DNA of 62,930 nt from Gallionellaceae bacterium (GTDB lineage: Bacteria; Pseudomonadota; Gammaproteobacteria; Burkholderiales; Gallionellaceae): NCBI GenBank assembly GCA_030834965.1, contig JAUQWW010000029.1, positions 1 to 62,930 of the forward strand. The letters run 5' to 3'. The position numbers and the translations under genes were made by a program. The notes under the pieces are model-generated. The model was not told where the DNA came from. It did not search any database and saw only the letters and a list, made by a program, of their open reading frames with translations. Of this stretch, positions 34,792 through 51,863 are shown one piece after another; position 1 is the stretch's first letter, and every line of letters starts with the position of its first letter.

Positions 34792-35706
34792 CTATTCCTC
34801 AAGGAAATAGTCCGAGTCAATTTTCTTGATTTCGTAGGTCGCGGCAAGGGACACGCCCACATTGTGATCTATCATCAGGTTTGCCAGCAACGATCCGTTA
34901 ATCAGCACCACCTTGTTGTCAATGTTGCGTACGTATTCAACGGCTTCTTTGGTGAAATCTGATGTGGTGATGAATACACCCTTTTTCGCACGCTGCCCCT
35001 GCAACGCCCCAACGAATTTCTGAATTTCAGGACGACCCACCACGCCTTCCCAGCGTTTCGCCTGAAGATAAATCACATCCAAACCCAAACGGTCTTCGTG
35101 AATAACACCATCAATGCCTTCATCGCCACTGCGTCCGATGGCGCGCCCGGCATCTTGGCGCGTGCCGCCGTAACCCATTTTTACCAGCAACTCGACCACC
35201 AGGCGCTCGAAAAAAGCAGGTGAACATCCCTTAATACGTTGCAAAATTTCTTCTGCCAAATCTTTGCGGATTGTCCTAGCACCGCTTTCAATCAACTCTT
35301 CCGGAGTTTCGTTCTGCAAAGTCACAGCTTGTGAACTGTGCGAAACAGGCTCAGATTGCTCTTGATTATCCCTGAATGCCAAATACTCTGGAAACTGCTC
35401 CAAAAACTTCATGTTGATTGAAGCCGGTGATGAGTTGAGAACTTTCCTTCCTCGCTCAGTTATTTGAAAGTAAGCTCGTCTGGGCTGATCAATCAACCCC
35501 GCTTTTTTCAAATATGTTTTTGCCCAAGCAATGCGATTGTGGAACGTAGGATACCGCCCACTGGGCAGGAGTTGCTGCCGTTCCTCGTCCGTCAATTGAA
35601 ATTCCCGTGCAAGCACCTCAACCACATCACGCAAGGAATACTCACGACCATCCATAACAACTTTCAATAACGGCAACATCAAAGTCTGAAAGTCTGGGAT
35701 GGCCAT
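34792..35706 (-). CDS. mrr: Mrr-family restriction endonuclease
   Basis: The 304-residue protein has an N-terminal winged-helix Mrr_N domain (1-100: IPDFQTLMLPLLKVVMDGRE, NRIAWAKTYLKKAGLI, FQITERGRKVL) and a C-terminal PD-(D/E)xK nuclease domain: FERLVVELLVKMGYGG, GRSGDEGIDGVIHED with the catalytic Asp, then VIYLQAKRW giving the QAK variant of ExK. Mrr is a type IV enzyme that cuts modified DNA. No methyltransferase gene lies nearby, consistent with type IV. The gene is three bases upstream of the aspS stop side and is read with aspS, so it may be transcribed from the aspS promoter. Confidence 0.93.
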   Translation of the reverse strand: MAIPDFQTLMLPLLKVVMDGREYSLRDVVEVLAREFQLTDEERQQLLPSGRYPTFHNRIAWAKTYLKKAGLIDQPRRAYFQITERGRKVLNSSPASINMKFLEQFPEYLAFRDNQEQSEPVSHSSQAVTLQNETPEELIESGARTIRKDLAEEILQRIKGCSPAFFERLVVELLVKMGYGGTRQDAGRAIGRSGDEGIDGVIHEDRLGLDVIYLQAKRWEGVVGRPEIQKFVGALQGQRAKKGVFITTSDFTKEAVEYVRNIDNKVVLINGSLLANLMIDHNVGVSLAATYEIKKIDSDYFLEE

Positions 35707-35709
35707 GTC

Positions 35710-37512
35710 TTACTCCTTGGCCACTTCCACCGTCGTCTGGACTTGCTGGCGCAGGCGGATGTGCAAGTCACGCAGCTGCCTTTCGTCCACCGGGCTGGGC
35801 GCATGCGTCAGCAGGCACTGTGCGCGCTGGGTCTTGGGGAAGGCGATCACGTCGCGGATGGATTCGGAGCCGGTCATCATGGTGACGATGCGGTCCAGGC
35901 CGAATGCGAGGCCGCCGTGCGGCGGCGCGCCGTAGCGCAGCGCGTCGAGCAGGAAGCCGAACTTGAGCTGCGCCTCTTCCGCATCGATATTGAGCGCGCG
36001 GAATACCTGGGACTGGACTTCTTCCTTGTGGATACGCACCGAGCCGCCGCCGATTTCCGAGCCGTTCAGCGCCAGATCATAGGCCTTGGCCAGGCACTTG
36101 CCAGGATCGGTTTCCAGCAGCGCCAGATGCTCGTCCTTGGGCGCAGTGAACGGGTGGTGGCAGGCGGTCCAGCGCTTGGCTTCATCGTCGTATTCGAACA
36201 TCGGGAAGTCCACCACCCACAGCGGCTCCCATGCCTTGCCGTTGGTGTAGCCTTTTTCGTGGCCGATCTTGGCGCGCAGTGCGCCCAGCGCGTCGTTGAC
36301 CACTTTGGCCTTGTCCGCGCCGAAGAAAATCAGGTCGCCGTTCTGTGCGCCCGTACGCTGCATGATGGCTTTCAGCGCGGCTTCGTTGAGGTTTTTCACG
36401 ATCGGCGATTGCAGGCCGGTTTCGTTCAACTGCGTCACGTCGTTGACCTTGATGTAGGCCAGCCCGCGCGCGCCGTAGATGCCGACGAACTTGGTATATT
36501 CGTCAATCTCACCGCGCGTGAACACGCCACCGCCCGGCACACGCAACGCCGCCACGCGCCCGTCCGGCGAATTGGCCGGGCCGCTGAACACCTTGAACGC
36601 CACATCCTTCACTGCGTCGGTCACATCGGTCAGTTCCAGCGTCACGCGCAGGTCAGGTTTGTCGGAACCGAAGCGCGCCATGGCTTCGGCATGGGTCATG
36701 CGCGGAAACGGGTTGGGCAGGGAGACATCCAGCGCCTCCTTGAACACCGTACGGATCATGTCTTCCATCAGCGCCATGATCTGCGTTTCATTCAGGAAGG
36801 AAGTTTCAATATCCACCTGCGTAAACTCGGGCTGGCGGTCGGCGCGCAAGTCTTCGTCGCGAAAGCACTTGGTGATCTGATAATAGCGGTCGAAGCCGGC
36901 CACCATCAGCAACTGCTTGAACAGCTGCGGCGACTGCGGCAGCGCAAAGAACTCGCCTGCATGCACGCGTGACGGCACCAGATAATCGCGTGCGCCTTCC
37001 GGCGTGGATTTGGTCAGCATCGGCGTTTCGATGTCGATGAAGCCGCGGCTGTCCAGGAAACGGCGGAACGACATTGCTGTTTTGTAGCGCAGCATCATGT
37101 TCTTCTGCATCTGCGGGCGGCGCAGGTCGATCACACGGTGGGTGAGGCGTACGTTCTCGGACAGATTCTCGTCATCGAGCTGAAACGGCGGCGTAAGCGC
37201 GGTGTTCAGCACTTCGATCTCCTGGCACAGAATTTCAATCTCGCCGCTGCCGATGTTGCTGTTGACGGTGCCTTCCGGGCGGCGGCGCACACGCCCGGTG
37301 ATGCGCAGCACAAATTCATTGCGCACCGACTCTGCAACCCCGAACATCTCTGCACGGTCAGGGTCGCATACCACCTGCGCCAGACCCTCGCGGTCGCGCA
37401 AGTCGATGAAGATCACCCCGCCGTGATCACGGCGGCGGTGCGCCCAGCCACACAGTGTGACGTTCTGGTCAAGGTTGGAAACGTTCAGTTGTCCACAATA
37501 ATGGGTTCGCAT
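35710..37512 (-). CDS. aspS: Aspartyl-tRNA synthetase
   Basis: The 600-residue class II synthetase is of bacterial type. It has an N-terminal OB-fold anticodon domain ([20 protein letters not shown]), motif 2 ([16 protein letters not shown]), the bacterial GAD insertion (about 290-410) and motif 3 ([13 protein letters not shown]). Whether it is discriminating, charging tRNA-Asp only, or also charges tRNA-Asn cannot be decided without the partner genes. It follows the DUF502 gene by 29 bases. Confidence 0.97.
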   Translation of the reverse strand: MRTHYCGQLNVSNLDQNVTLCGWAHRRRDHGGVIFIDLRDREGLAQVVCDPDRAEMFGVAESVRNEFVLRITGRVRRRPEGTVNSNIGSGEIEILCQEIEVLNTALTPPFQLDDENLSENVRLTHRVIDLRRPQMQKNMMLRYKTAMSFRRFLDSRGFIDIETPMLTKSTPEGARDYLVPSRVHAGEFFALPQSPQLFKQLLMVAGFDRYYQITKCFRDEDLRADRQPEFTQVDIETSFLNETQIMALMEDMIRTVFKEALDVSLPNPFPRMTHAEAMARFGSDKPDLRVTLELTDVTDAVKDVAFKVFSGPANSPDGRVAALRVPGGGVFTRGEIDEYTKFVGIYGARGLAYIKVNDVTQLNETGLQSPIVKNLNEAALKAIMQRTGAQNGDLIFFGADKAKVVNDALGALRAKIGHEKGYTNGKAWEPLWVVDFPMFEYDDEAKRWTACHHPFTAPKDEHLALLETDPGKCLAKAYDLALNGSEIGGGSVRIHKEEVQSQVFRALNIDAEEAQLKFGFLLDALRYGAPPHGGLAFGLDRIVTMMTGSESIRDVIAFPKTQRAQCLLTHAPSPVDERQLRDLHIRLRQQVQTTVEVAKE

Positions 37513-37541
37513 ATTTCAGTCAGTTCGGTAAAAAGGAGGAA

Positions 37542-38159
37542 TTAATTCAGCTTTTGGACAGGCAAGGCACTCGCGACGGGAGCCACTACACCCATTGAGA
37601 TAATCGACTTGAGCGCCACATCAACATTGATGTTCAGCTCGATGGTGTCAGCGCGGCGCACGTAAAAATAAAAACCGTTCACCGGGCTGGGCGTGGTGGG
37701 GATGAACACCCCCACATATTCGCCGTCCAGATGCGAGGCCACCTCACCGCTTGCCACGCTGGTCTGGAACGCCAGCGACCATGCCTGGGGATGGGGGTAG
37801 CGCACCAGCAGCACCTTGCGAAAAGCCTGTCCGTTGCTGGACAGCAGCGTATCGCTTACCTGCTTCACGCTGTTGTAAATGGCGTTCACAAATGGAATGC
37901 GCCGCAACAGGCCATCCCAGTAGAGCAACAGGCGCTGCCCAAAAACGTTGCGCGCCAGCAGGCCGGTGCCTATCACGATCACTGCGGTAAGGATGACACC
38001 CAAACCGGGGATGTGCACCCCCAATAGTTTATTCGGATGCCAATTTTCCGGCAGCAGTAGTAAGCTCTGATCCAGCGTGCTGATGGTCAGTTTCAGCACC
38101 CACAAGGTAATGCCGAGCGGAACCCAAACCAGCAGGCCGGTTAACAGATATTTCTTCAC
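37542..38159 (-). CDS. DUF502 inner-membrane protein
   Basis: The 205-residue protein has two transmembrane segments near the N-terminus (YLLTGLLVWVPLGITLWVLK and GLGVILTAVIVIGTGLLARN), the RRIPFVNAIYNSVKQVSDTL motif, and a soluble C-terminal domain (VLLVRYPHPQAWSLAFQT, VGVFIPTTPSPVNGFYFYV) characteristic of DUF502. Its function is not established. I start at the GTG at 38159, which overlaps the FmdB gene stop by four bases (GTGA) and gives MKKYLLTG. The fmdB-DUF502-aspS order is common in betaproteobacteria. Confidence 0.9.
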   Translation of the reverse strand: MKKYLLTGLLVWVPLGITLWVLKLTISTLDQSLLLLPENWHPNKLLGVHIPGLGVILTAVIVIGTGLLARNVFGQRLLLYWDGLLRRIPFVNAIYNSVKQVSDTLLSSNGQAFRKVLLVRYPHPQAWSLAFQTSVASGEVASHLDGEYVGVFIPTTPSPVNGFYFYVRRADTIELNINVDVALKSIISMGVVAPVASALPVQKLN

Positions 38160-38437
38160 GCGTCGCCGCCCGACGCCGCACAGGCGCAACCCGTACCGCA
38201 CGATGAATCTGTCGTGGCCTCAGCAGCCTTGGGTGTCTCGGCAGGTTTGCCGCCGCCGCTCTTGAAATCCGTGGCATACCAGCCGCTCCCCTTGAGCTGG
38301 AATCCGGCGGCAGACAACTGCTTGCTGAATGTCGGCTTGCCACATTCCGGGCAGTCGGTCAGCTGCGCATCACTGATCTTTTGCATGACATCTTTCTGGA
38401 CACCGCAACTACTGCAACGATATTCATAAATAGGCAT
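38156..38437 (-). CDS. FmdB-family zinc-ribbon protein
   Basis: The 93-residue protein begins MPIYEYRCSSCG and has a second CxxC pair in CPECGKP, forming a putative zinc ribbon, followed by FQLKGSGWYATDF, the typical FmdB regulatory-protein signature, and a Cys-containing tail (CGTGCAC). The start at 38437 has AGGAGG upstream at good spacing; the longer frame is not supported. The molecular role is unknown. It is coupled to the DUF502 gene. Confidence 0.92.
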   Translation of the reverse strand: MPIYEYRCSSCGVQKDVMQKISDAQLTDCPECGKPTFSKQLSAAGFQLKGSGWYATDFKSGGGKPAETPKAAEATTDSSCGTGCACAASGGDA

Positions 38438-38484
38438 ATTTCCTCCTATTGGAAAAGCGATAAACAAAGGACGCGCATTATACC

Positions 38485-41316
<2,832 letters not shown>

Positions 41317-41365
41317 GATCATCGCGCTGAGCTGCCACGCCCTAGTTGCAGAAAGCCGTAAAAGC

Positions 41366-41393
41366 AAAAAGCCCGCTTGCGCGGGCTTTTTTT
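41366..41393 (+). terminator. Intrinsic terminator between icd and cspA
   Basis: A-run, GCCCGC (41371-41376), TTGC loop, GCGGGC (41381-41386), then seven T. The A-rich left side also makes it usable for cspA on the minus strand, which ends 20 bases away, so it is probably bidirectional. Confidence 0.93.
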
Positions 41394-41412
41394 ATCCAAC
41401 TTCAGAGACCGA

Positions 41413-41616
41413 TTAAGGAGCCTGGATGTTGGAGGCTTGTTTGCCTTTAGGACCTTGAACGATGTCAAAGGTGACCTTCTGGCCTTCCTTGAGGGTCTTG
41501 AAACCGCTCATGTTGATTGCGGAGAAATGCGCGAACAAATCTTCGCTGCCATCATCCGGAGTAATGAAACCAAAACCCTTTGCATCGTTGAACCACTTTA
41601 CAGTACCGTTTGCCAT
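41413..41616 (-). CDS. cspA: Cold-shock-domain protein
   Basis: The 67-residue single OB-fold protein carries RNP1 (KGFGFI) and RNP2 (LFAHF) nucleic-acid-binding motifs and starts [12 protein letters not shown]. Such proteins act as RNA chaperones; not all are cold-induced. About 235 bases separate its start from the divergent clpS, of which 41617-41760 is likely the long 5' untranslated region typical of csp genes. I see no other gene in that gap. Confidence 0.95.
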   Translation of the reverse strand: MANGTVKWFNDAKGFGFITPDDGSEDLFAHFSAINMSGFKTLKEGQKVTFDIVQGPKGKQASNIQAP

Positions 41617-41853
41617 GTTACTTCCTTAACTAAAAAAACCGGGTGGATTCCCGTCAAACTGTTTGAATTCCAAGACCGCACATGGCAAAACCAGTAATGC
41701 ATGTAACTTGATTCAAACACCCACGCGCTTTTTACTCCTGTTCACCCGAAATCGTCAAGTGGTTATTCAACTTTTTTAGATTAGGCTTGAAAAAGCTGTT
41801 CTAATCGCCAAATATGTATCCTGAGCATAATGCAAGAATGACATAACACGGCA

Positions 41854-42162
41854 ATGGCAACGAAACAGGAAAGCGCATCGCTGCTGGAAGCGGAACGAAG
41901 CAAAAGCAAGCCACCGCGGCAGTATAAGGTGGTGTTATACAACGACGACTACACGACCATGGATTTTGTCATCGAAGTATTACAAACTTTTTTTGCGATG
42001 AATCGTGAACGCGCGACCCAGGTGATGCTCAAAGTACATCAGGAAGGTTCCGCAACATGCGGCGTCTATTCCAAGGACATTGCTGAAACAAAGGTGGCAC
42101 AGGTTTCGGCATTTGCCAAGCAACGCGGGCATCCGCTACGATGCGAACTGGAGGCAACATAA
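41854..42162 (+). CDS. clpS: ClpA adaptor protein ClpS
   Basis: The 102-residue protein binds N-degron substrates and delivers them to ClpAP. It has a flexible N-terminal tail, [20 protein letters not shown] with the Asn-Asp residues of the N-degron pocket, [20 protein letters not shown] and a final helix. It ends two bases before the clpA start, the usual clpS-clpA operon. Confidence 0.95.
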   Translation: MATKQESASLLEAERSKSKPPRQYKVVLYNDDYTTMDFVIEVLQTFFAMNRERATQVMLKVHQEGSATCGVYSKDIAETKVAQVSAFAKQRGHPLRCELEAT

Positions 42163-42164
42163 TT

Positions 42165-44417
<2,253 letters not shown>

Positions 44418-45294
44418 AACCGTTTACAGGGGGCGATTCGCCCCCTCTCCCACCGGCCCGCTCCACTTCGGCTCGTTGATCGCCGCAGTCGGTAGCTATC
44501 TCGAAGCAGAATATCATCACGGCACCTGGCTGGTGCGCATGGAGGATCTCGACGCGCCGCGTTGCACAGTGGAAGCGGCCGACGACATCCTGCGCACCCT
44601 GGAAGCTTTCGGTCTGCACTGGGATGAAGAGGTCATCTACCAAAGCCAGCGCACCGCGGCTTATGAAGAGGCTTTGCGGCAGTTGCAGGCTATCGGCGCG
44701 GTCTATCCCTGCGCCTGCACGCGCAAAGAAATCGCAGACTCTGCGTTGCATGGCATCGACGGGCAGATTTATCCCGGCACGTGTCGCAACGGGATTCCGG
44801 CGGGGCGCGAAGGGCGGGCATGGCGGGTGCGCACCGATGACCAGCCCATCGAATTCGACGACGCGCTGCAAGGCCATATCAGCCAGCACCTCGAAAACGA
44901 GATCGGCGATTTCGTGGTAAAGCGTGCCGACGGCCTGTTCGCCTATCAACTTGCAGTAGTGGTGGACGATGCGCTCCAGAACATCACGCATGTGGTGCGC
45001 GGTGCCGACCTGCTGGCATCCACGCCGCGCCAGATATACCTGCAACAGCTACTGGGATTTGCCACTCCGGCCTACATGCACCTGCCCATCGTGGTGAACG
45101 AGCGGGTAGAAAAGCTCAGCAAGCAGACGCTGGCAGCGCCGGTAGGCACGCGCAATCCATCAGCCGCGCTGTGGCGCGCACTTTCCTTTCTGCGGCAGGA
45201 GCCGCCTGCCGAACTGGCAAACGGTGATTTGCCCGCACTATGGCAATGGGCGCTTGCCAATTGGCGCGCAGAAAATCTGGCGGGGGTTAAGACC

Positions 45295-45936
45295 TTAGTT
45301 TGCTTGCCGTCTGTGATGGCGGATGAATTCACGTAGCGCGGGCAGGAACGAGATGACGACGATGGCGAGAATCATCACCGTAAGGTTGTTCTTGATGATG
45401 GGGATATTGCCGAAAAAATAACCTGCCACGGTCAGACTGCCGATCCACGCCAGACTGCCCAGCGCGCTGTACAGCATGAACAAACGATAGCGCATCAGTG
45501 CGATGCCTGCCACGAACGGCGCGAAGGTGCGAACGATGGGCAGGAAGCGCGCAAACAGGATCGTCTTGCCGCCATGCTTCTCGTAGAAGGTGCGGGTCTT
45601 GTCGATATGCTCGCGTTTGATCAATCCGTTTGAGCGGTTCAGCAGGCGCATGCCGATGAGCCGCCCGATCCAGTAGTTGGTGTTGTCGCCGCTAAACGCG
45701 GCGATAATCAGCAGTGGCGCAAGCCATTCCAGTTGCAGTGCGCCCAGACCGCACAGCGCGCCCGCCACGAACAGAAGCGAATCGCCAGGCAGGAAGGGCG
45801 TAACCACCAGGCCTGTCTCGCAATAGATGATCAGAAACAGAATGGCATAAACCCACACGCCATACTCCTGGGTGAGTGCGAGCAGATGTGCATCCAGGTG
45901 CAGGACGATATCGATGAAGGTGGCGAGCAAATCCAT
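45295..45936 (-). CDS. DedA-family membrane protein
   Basis: The 213-residue integral membrane protein of the DedA (VTT/SNARE-associated) family has FCETGLVVTPFLPGDSLL-like conserved sequence (here YCETGLVVTPFLPGDSLLF), GDNTNYWIGRLIGMRLL, FLPIVRTFAPFVAGIALMRY and several hydrophobic helices. DedA proteins of this group (YqjA/YghB) are needed for envelope homeostasis and are thought to transport undecaprenyl phosphate or act in proton-dependent processes. It converges with gluQ and overlaps its end, and it precedes nothing on its own strand. Confidence 0.92.
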   Translation of the reverse strand: MDLLATFIDIVLHLDAHLLALTQEYGVWVYAILFLIIYCETGLVVTPFLPGDSLLFVAGALCGLGALQLEWLAPLLIIAAFSGDNTNYWIGRLIGMRLLNRSNGLIKREHIDKTRTFYEKHGGKTILFARFLPIVRTFAPFVAGIALMRYRLFMLYSALGSLAWIGSLTVAGYFFGNIPIIKNNLTVMILAIVVISFLPALREFIRHHRRQAN

Positions 45937-45939
45937 GGT

Positions 45940-46872
45940 TTAGGGCAGCACCTCTTCGGCCTCGGTCTTCTCAGGCTTGATGAAGTCCTCGCGCAACACG
46001 CCGAACATCATCAGCAAGGGGCTGGCCACCAGCACCGAGGAATAGATGCTGAACAAGATACCGATGGTGAGCGCCAGCGCGAAGTAATGCAGCGTCTCGC
46101 CGCCCAGAAACAGCATGGCAGTCACCATCATCTGAGTGCTGCCGTGTGTGATGATGGTGCGCGACATGGTGCGGGTGATGGCGTTGTCGATGATTTCAGC
46201 CACCTCGGTCTTGCGCATTTTGCGGAAGTTTTCGCGTATCCGGTCGAACACCACGACCGATTCGTTCACCGAGTAACCCAGCACGGCCAGCACCGCAGCC
46301 AGCACGGAAAGAGAAAACTCCCACTGGAAGAACGCAAAAAAACCGAGGATGATCACCACGTCATGCAGGTTGGCAATGATCGCGGCCAGACCGAATTTCC
46401 ATTCGAAGCGGATCCACAGGTAGCAGACGATGCCCAGCGATACCAGCAACAGCGCGAGCGAACCGTTTTCGACCAGTTCCTTTCCGACTTGCGGGCCGAC
46501 AAATTCGACGCGACGCATTTCCACGCTGGCATCCTGCTGCCGCAGCTTGTCGAGCACCTGTTCACTCAGTTTGGCGCCAGAGGTATTTTGCTTGAGCGGC
46601 ACCTGTATCAGCACATCCTTGCTGGAGCCGAAGTTCTGCACCAGCGCATCTTTCAGCCCCATTCCGGCCAGCTGGTCGCGCACCTTGTTCAGGTCGGCAG
46701 GTTGGGCGTAATGCATTTCTATCACCGTGCCGCCGGTGAAATCCACGCCGAAGTTCAACCCCTTGGTGACAAGGAAGAACACCGCAAGGATGAACGTCAC
46801 CAGCGAGATGCTGGTGGTGATCTTCCCGTAGCTCATGAACGGGATGTCTTTTTTGATCCTGAAAAATTCCAT
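45940..46872 (-). CDS. secF: Protein translocase subunit SecF
   Basis: The 310-residue RND-like protein has six transmembrane helices and a first periplasmic domain (FGVDFTGGTVIEMHYA). The conserved ILGFFAFFQWEFSLSVLAAV, GYSVNESVVVFDRIREN and TRTMSRTIITHGSTQ match SecF. With SecD it uses the proton gradient to help proteins leave SecYEG on the periplasmic side. It is 12 bases downstream of secD. Confidence 0.97.
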   Translation of the reverse strand: MEFFRIKKDIPFMSYGKITTSISLVTFILAVFFLVTKGLNFGVDFTGGTVIEMHYAQPADLNKVRDQLAGMGLKDALVQNFGSSKDVLIQVPLKQNTSGAKLSEQVLDKLRQQDASVEMRRVEFVGPQVGKELVENGSLALLLVSLGIVCYLWIRFEWKFGLAAIIANLHDVVIILGFFAFFQWEFSLSVLAAVLAVLGYSVNESVVVFDRIRENFRKMRKTEVAEIIDNAITRTMSRTIITHGSTQMMVTAMLFLGGETLHYFALALTIGILFSIYSSVLVASPLLMMFGVLREDFIKPEKTEAEEVLP

Positions 46873-46884
46873 GTCGTTCCTGCC

Positions 46885-48696
46885 TTATCCTATTGCCACT
46901 TTGGACAAACGCGGCTTGCTGCCGTAAATCAGATTGACCAGCGCACGCGATACCAGCACCGCGCTGAACATCGATGTCAGAATGCCCAGGCACAACACCA
47001 CGGCAAAGCCGCGTATCGGGCCGGAACCGAACATGAACAGCGCGATCCCTGCAATCAGGGTGGTGATGTTGGAATCCAGGATGGTGCCGAACGCCTGCTC
47101 ATAACCTGCGTGAATGGCAGCCTGCGGCGTCACGCCGTTGCGCAGCTCCTCGCGAATGCGCTCGTTGATCAGCACGTTGGAATCGATTGCCATACCCAGG
47201 GTTAGCGCGATACCCGCCATACCCGGCAAGGTCAGCGTGGCCTGCAACATGGACAGCAGCGCCACCAGCAGCAGCAGGTTGGCGCCCAGCGCAAGCACGG
47301 AAACGCCGCCGAACACCAGATAATAGGCGATCATGAAAATCGCGATGGCGATGAACCCGATCTGGGTGGAATGGAAACCGCGCGTGATGTTGTCCGCACC
47401 CAGGCTTGGCCCGACCGTGCGCTCTTCGACGATTTCCATCGGTGCTGCCAGCGCGCCTGCCCGTAGCAACAGCGAGGTATCCTTGGCCTCTTCGGTGCTC
47501 ATTTTGCCAGTGATCTGCACGCGTCCGCCGCCGATCTCCTCGCGTATCACCGGAGCGGTGACAACCTCGCCCCTGCCCTTTTCAAACAGAATAATCGCCA
47601 TGCGCTTGCCGACGTTTTCGCGCGTCGCTTCCTTGAATTTGCGCGCGCCGATGCCATCCAAGTTGATATGCACTGCCGGCTCGTTCGTGCGGCTGTCAAA
47701 ACCGGGCTGCGCATCATTGATGCGCTCGCCGGTAAGCAACACACTTTTCTTCACCAGCAACGGCGTACCATCCCGCTCTCTGAACATTTCGGCGCCGAAC
47801 GGCACGACTGTACCCTCGCTGAATAGGTGTTCCTCATCCACCAGGCGCACTTCCAGCGTCGCCGTACGGCCCAGAATATCTTTCGCATGCGCCGTATCCT
47901 GCACCCCGGGAAGTTGCACCACGATACGGTCTGCGCCCTGCTGCTGGATCACCGGCTCGGCCACGCCCAGTTCGTTGACGCGATTGCGCAGCGTGATCAG
48001 ATTCTGCTGCACCGCCGAATCCTGAATGCGCTTTTCTTCCTCCGGTTTGAGCGTAGCGAGCAGCAGGTAGTCGCTGCCCTCATCTTTGTCGGTAAAGACC
48101 AACCCACCGAAACGCTGCTTGAGCTCGGCTACGCCCTTGCTGCGCGCTTCCGTATCGCGGAACTTGACCGTCACCACCTTGCCATCACGGCTGACGCCGG
48201 AATAGGCAATATTCTGCTCGCGCAAGGTGCTGCGGATATCGCCGGAAGCGGCTTCCAGCGCCTTGTCCAGCGCAGCCTTCATGTCGATCTGCAACAGGAA
48301 ATGCACGCCGCCGCGCAAATCCAGCCCGAGATACATGGGCAGCGCGTTGATGGCTGTCAGCCATTGCGGCGAGCGTGGCAACAGATTCAGCGCAACCACA
48401 TAATCCGCGCCCAATTGTGCTTGCAAGATGTCCTTGGCCTTGAGCTGGCTGTCGGTATCATTAAAACGCGCCTTGACGCTGGTGGCATCCAGCGTAATTG
48501 CGTCGGAACTGAGATTGGCTGCCTTCAGTGCATCCTCTACCCGCTTCATCAACGCGCTGTCAGCCTTGTGTCCGGTATGCAACGGCGACACCTGCACAGC
48601 AGGCGACTCACCATAGAAATTAGGCAGGGTGTAGACCAGCCCCACGACGAGCACAGCAAATATCAGCAGGTATTTCCACAACGGGTATTGGTTCAT
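46885..48696 (-). CDS. secD: Protein translocase subunit SecD
   Basis: The 603-residue protein has an N-terminal transmembrane helix (YLLIFAVLVVGLVYTLPNFY), the DLRGGVHFLLQID motif, a large periplasmic region with P1 head and base, and five C-terminal helices (ALTLGMAIDSNVLINERIRE, LIAGIALFMFGSGPIRGFAV). It is part of yajC-secD-secF. A 135-base gap to yajC has no gene or obvious structure. Confidence 0.97.
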   Translation of the reverse strand: MNQYPLWKYLLIFAVLVVGLVYTLPNFYGESPAVQVSPLHTGHKADSALMKRVEDALKAANLSSDAITLDATSVKARFNDTDSQLKAKDILQAQLGADYVVALNLLPRSPQWLTAINALPMYLGLDLRGGVHFLLQIDMKAALDKALEAASGDIRSTLREQNIAYSGVSRDGKVVTVKFRDTEARSKGVAELKQRFGGLVFTDKDEGSDYLLLATLKPEEEKRIQDSAVQQNLITLRNRVNELGVAEPVIQQQGADRIVVQLPGVQDTAHAKDILGRTATLEVRLVDEEHLFSEGTVVPFGAEMFRERDGTPLLVKKSVLLTGERINDAQPGFDSRTNEPAVHINLDGIGARKFKEATRENVGKRMAIILFEKGRGEVVTAPVIREEIGGGRVQITGKMSTEEAKDTSLLLRAGALAAPMEIVEERTVGPSLGADNITRGFHSTQIGFIAIAIFMIAYYLVFGGVSVLALGANLLLLVALLSMLQATLTLPGMAGIALTLGMAIDSNVLINERIREELRNGVTPQAAIHAGYEQAFGTILDSNITTLIAGIALFMFGSGPIRGFAVVLCLGILTSMFSAVLVSRALVNLIYGSKPRLSKVAIG

Positions 48697-48831
48697 TGCA
48701 GCACCTTTGAAGCGACTCTAAAATTCAACAACCCACCCAGACGACGAGTGCGCGAATATTGCGGCGCCGCATCCGGATGGCATGCAAACAGGATGTTCAA
48801 GCACAACACACTTGGGGATTGCAAGGCGGCA

Positions 48832-49155
48832 TCAGATCGACTTGATGGTTCCTTTGGGCAGCACAGTCTGGATTGCGATTTTCTGGACGTTGATGGTGAC
48901 GCCGTCAGCAATTTCTACGCTGACATAGTTTTCACCCACTTTGCTGACACGCCCCAGAACGCCGCCAACGGCCACCACCTCGTCACCCTTTTGCAGCGCA
49001 TCGAGCATGATCTTCTGTTCTTTGACGCGCTTTTGCTGCGGACGCATCACCATGAAATAGAACACCGCAAACAATGCCAACAGCGGCAGAAAATCCAGAA
49101 TTCCGCCGCCAGAGGCAGGCGCAGCGGCCTGCGCATAAGCATTACTGATCAACAT
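48832..49155 (-). CDS. yajC: Sec translocon accessory protein YajC
   Basis: The 107-residue protein has one N-terminal transmembrane helix (GILDFLPLLALFAVFYFMVM) followed by RPQQKRVKEQKIMLDALQKG and a small beta-rich cytoplasmic domain (GDEVVAVGGVLGRVSKVGEN). It binds SecDF. It lies between tgt and secD as in E. coli. Confidence 0.96.
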   Translation of the reverse strand: MLISNAYAQAAAPASGGGILDFLPLLALFAVFYFMVMRPQQKRVKEQKIMLDALQKGDEVVAVGGVLGRVSKVGENYVSVEIADGVTINVQKIAIQTVLPKGTIKSI

Positions 49156-49213
49156 GACTGATTCTCCAAGTTAAAATTTGAAACGAATTGAAATTTCGTG
49201 GCGGCGAATTCTA

Positions 49214-51333
<2,120 letters not shown>

Positions 51334-51376
51334 ATTCAAAACAAAAGCTCGTTCGCGTCAAAAAGCGCATTGTAGC

Positions 51377-51405
51377 TTGATGAAGAAGGCTGATTCATGG
51401 ATAAT
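51377..51405 (+). promoter_or_regulatory. Sigma-70 promoter of tRNA-Leu
   Basis: TTGATG (51377-51382), a 17-base spacer and GATAAT (51400-51405) make a good sigma-70 promoter ending 14 bases before the tRNA. The segment just after the -10 is TCGCGCC, a GC-rich discriminator of the kind found in stringently controlled stable-RNA promoters. Confidence 0.75.
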
Positions 51406-51419
51406 TCGCGCCTTCCCAA

Positions 51420-51506
51420 GCCGGGATGGCGGAATTGGTAGACGCGCTGGACTCAAAATCCAGTGTCTGTGAGGATGTGAGGGTTCGAGTCCCTCTCCCG
51501 GCACCA
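51420..51506 (+). tRNA. tRNA-Leu (anticodon CAA)
   Basis: The full cloverleaf is readable: acceptor GCCGGGA/TCCCGGC, D-arm GCGGAATTGGTAGACGC, anticodon stem CTGGA/TCCAG with loop CTCAAAA (anticodon CAA, decoding UUG), a long variable arm (about 15 bases, class II tRNA), T-arm with GGTTCGAGTCC, and an encoded CCA at 51504-51506. The long variable arm and the anticodon identify leucine. Confidence 0.97.
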
Positions 51507-51615
51507 GATAAATTTTTTCTGTGAGCTGTCAACCAGTGGAAATAGCGGCGCGTTATGCGCTCTGACACGAGTAGTGTCATAGACGTTTATTAACCTACTA
51601 AAAACTGGAGCTCAC

Positions 51616-51849
51616 ATGAAACTGTTGTCCGCACTGATCGCTGCTGTATTTGCTGCCGCTTCCTTCTCCGCTGTTGCCTCTGACAAGGCTGCTGCTCCTG
51701 CCAAGACCGAAGCTGCAGCCCCTGCTGCTGCCAAGGCTGAAGCTGCGGCTCCTGCCAAGGAAGAAGCTGCCGCTCCTGCCAAAGAGCACAAAGGACACAA
51801 GAAGCACAAAAAAGCAAAGAAAGCTGAAGGCGAAGCTGCTGCCAAGTAA
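51616..51849 (+). CDS. Small exported Ala/Lys-rich protein
   Basis: The 77-residue protein has a clear signal peptide (MKLLSALIAAVFAAASFSAVA, cleavage likely after Ala-Ser or Val-Ala). The mature part of about 55 residues is made of AAAPAK-type repeats and ends in a His/Lys-rich run (KGHKKHKKAKKA). GGAG lies upstream of the ATG and an intrinsic terminator follows, so it is a genuine monocistronic gene. The highly basic mature protein could bind nucleic acid, polysaccharide or metal in the periplasm; similar short proteins occur in betaproteobacteria without known function. Confidence 0.8.
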   Translation: MKLLSALIAAVFAAASFSAVASDKAAAPAKTEAAAPAAAKAEAAAPAKEEAAAPAKEHKGHKKHKKAKKAEGEAAAK

Positions 51850-51863
51850 TTAGCGCACGCTCA

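Noticed and set aside
45733-47205. 490-codon plus-strand frame over dedA and secF
   Set aside because: Antisense shadow spanning two genuine genes; composition is His/Gln-rich and no domain is seen.
47827-49161. 444-codon plus-strand frame over secD and yajC
   Set aside because: Antisense shadow crossing two genuine genes and their gap; no ribosome site or domain.
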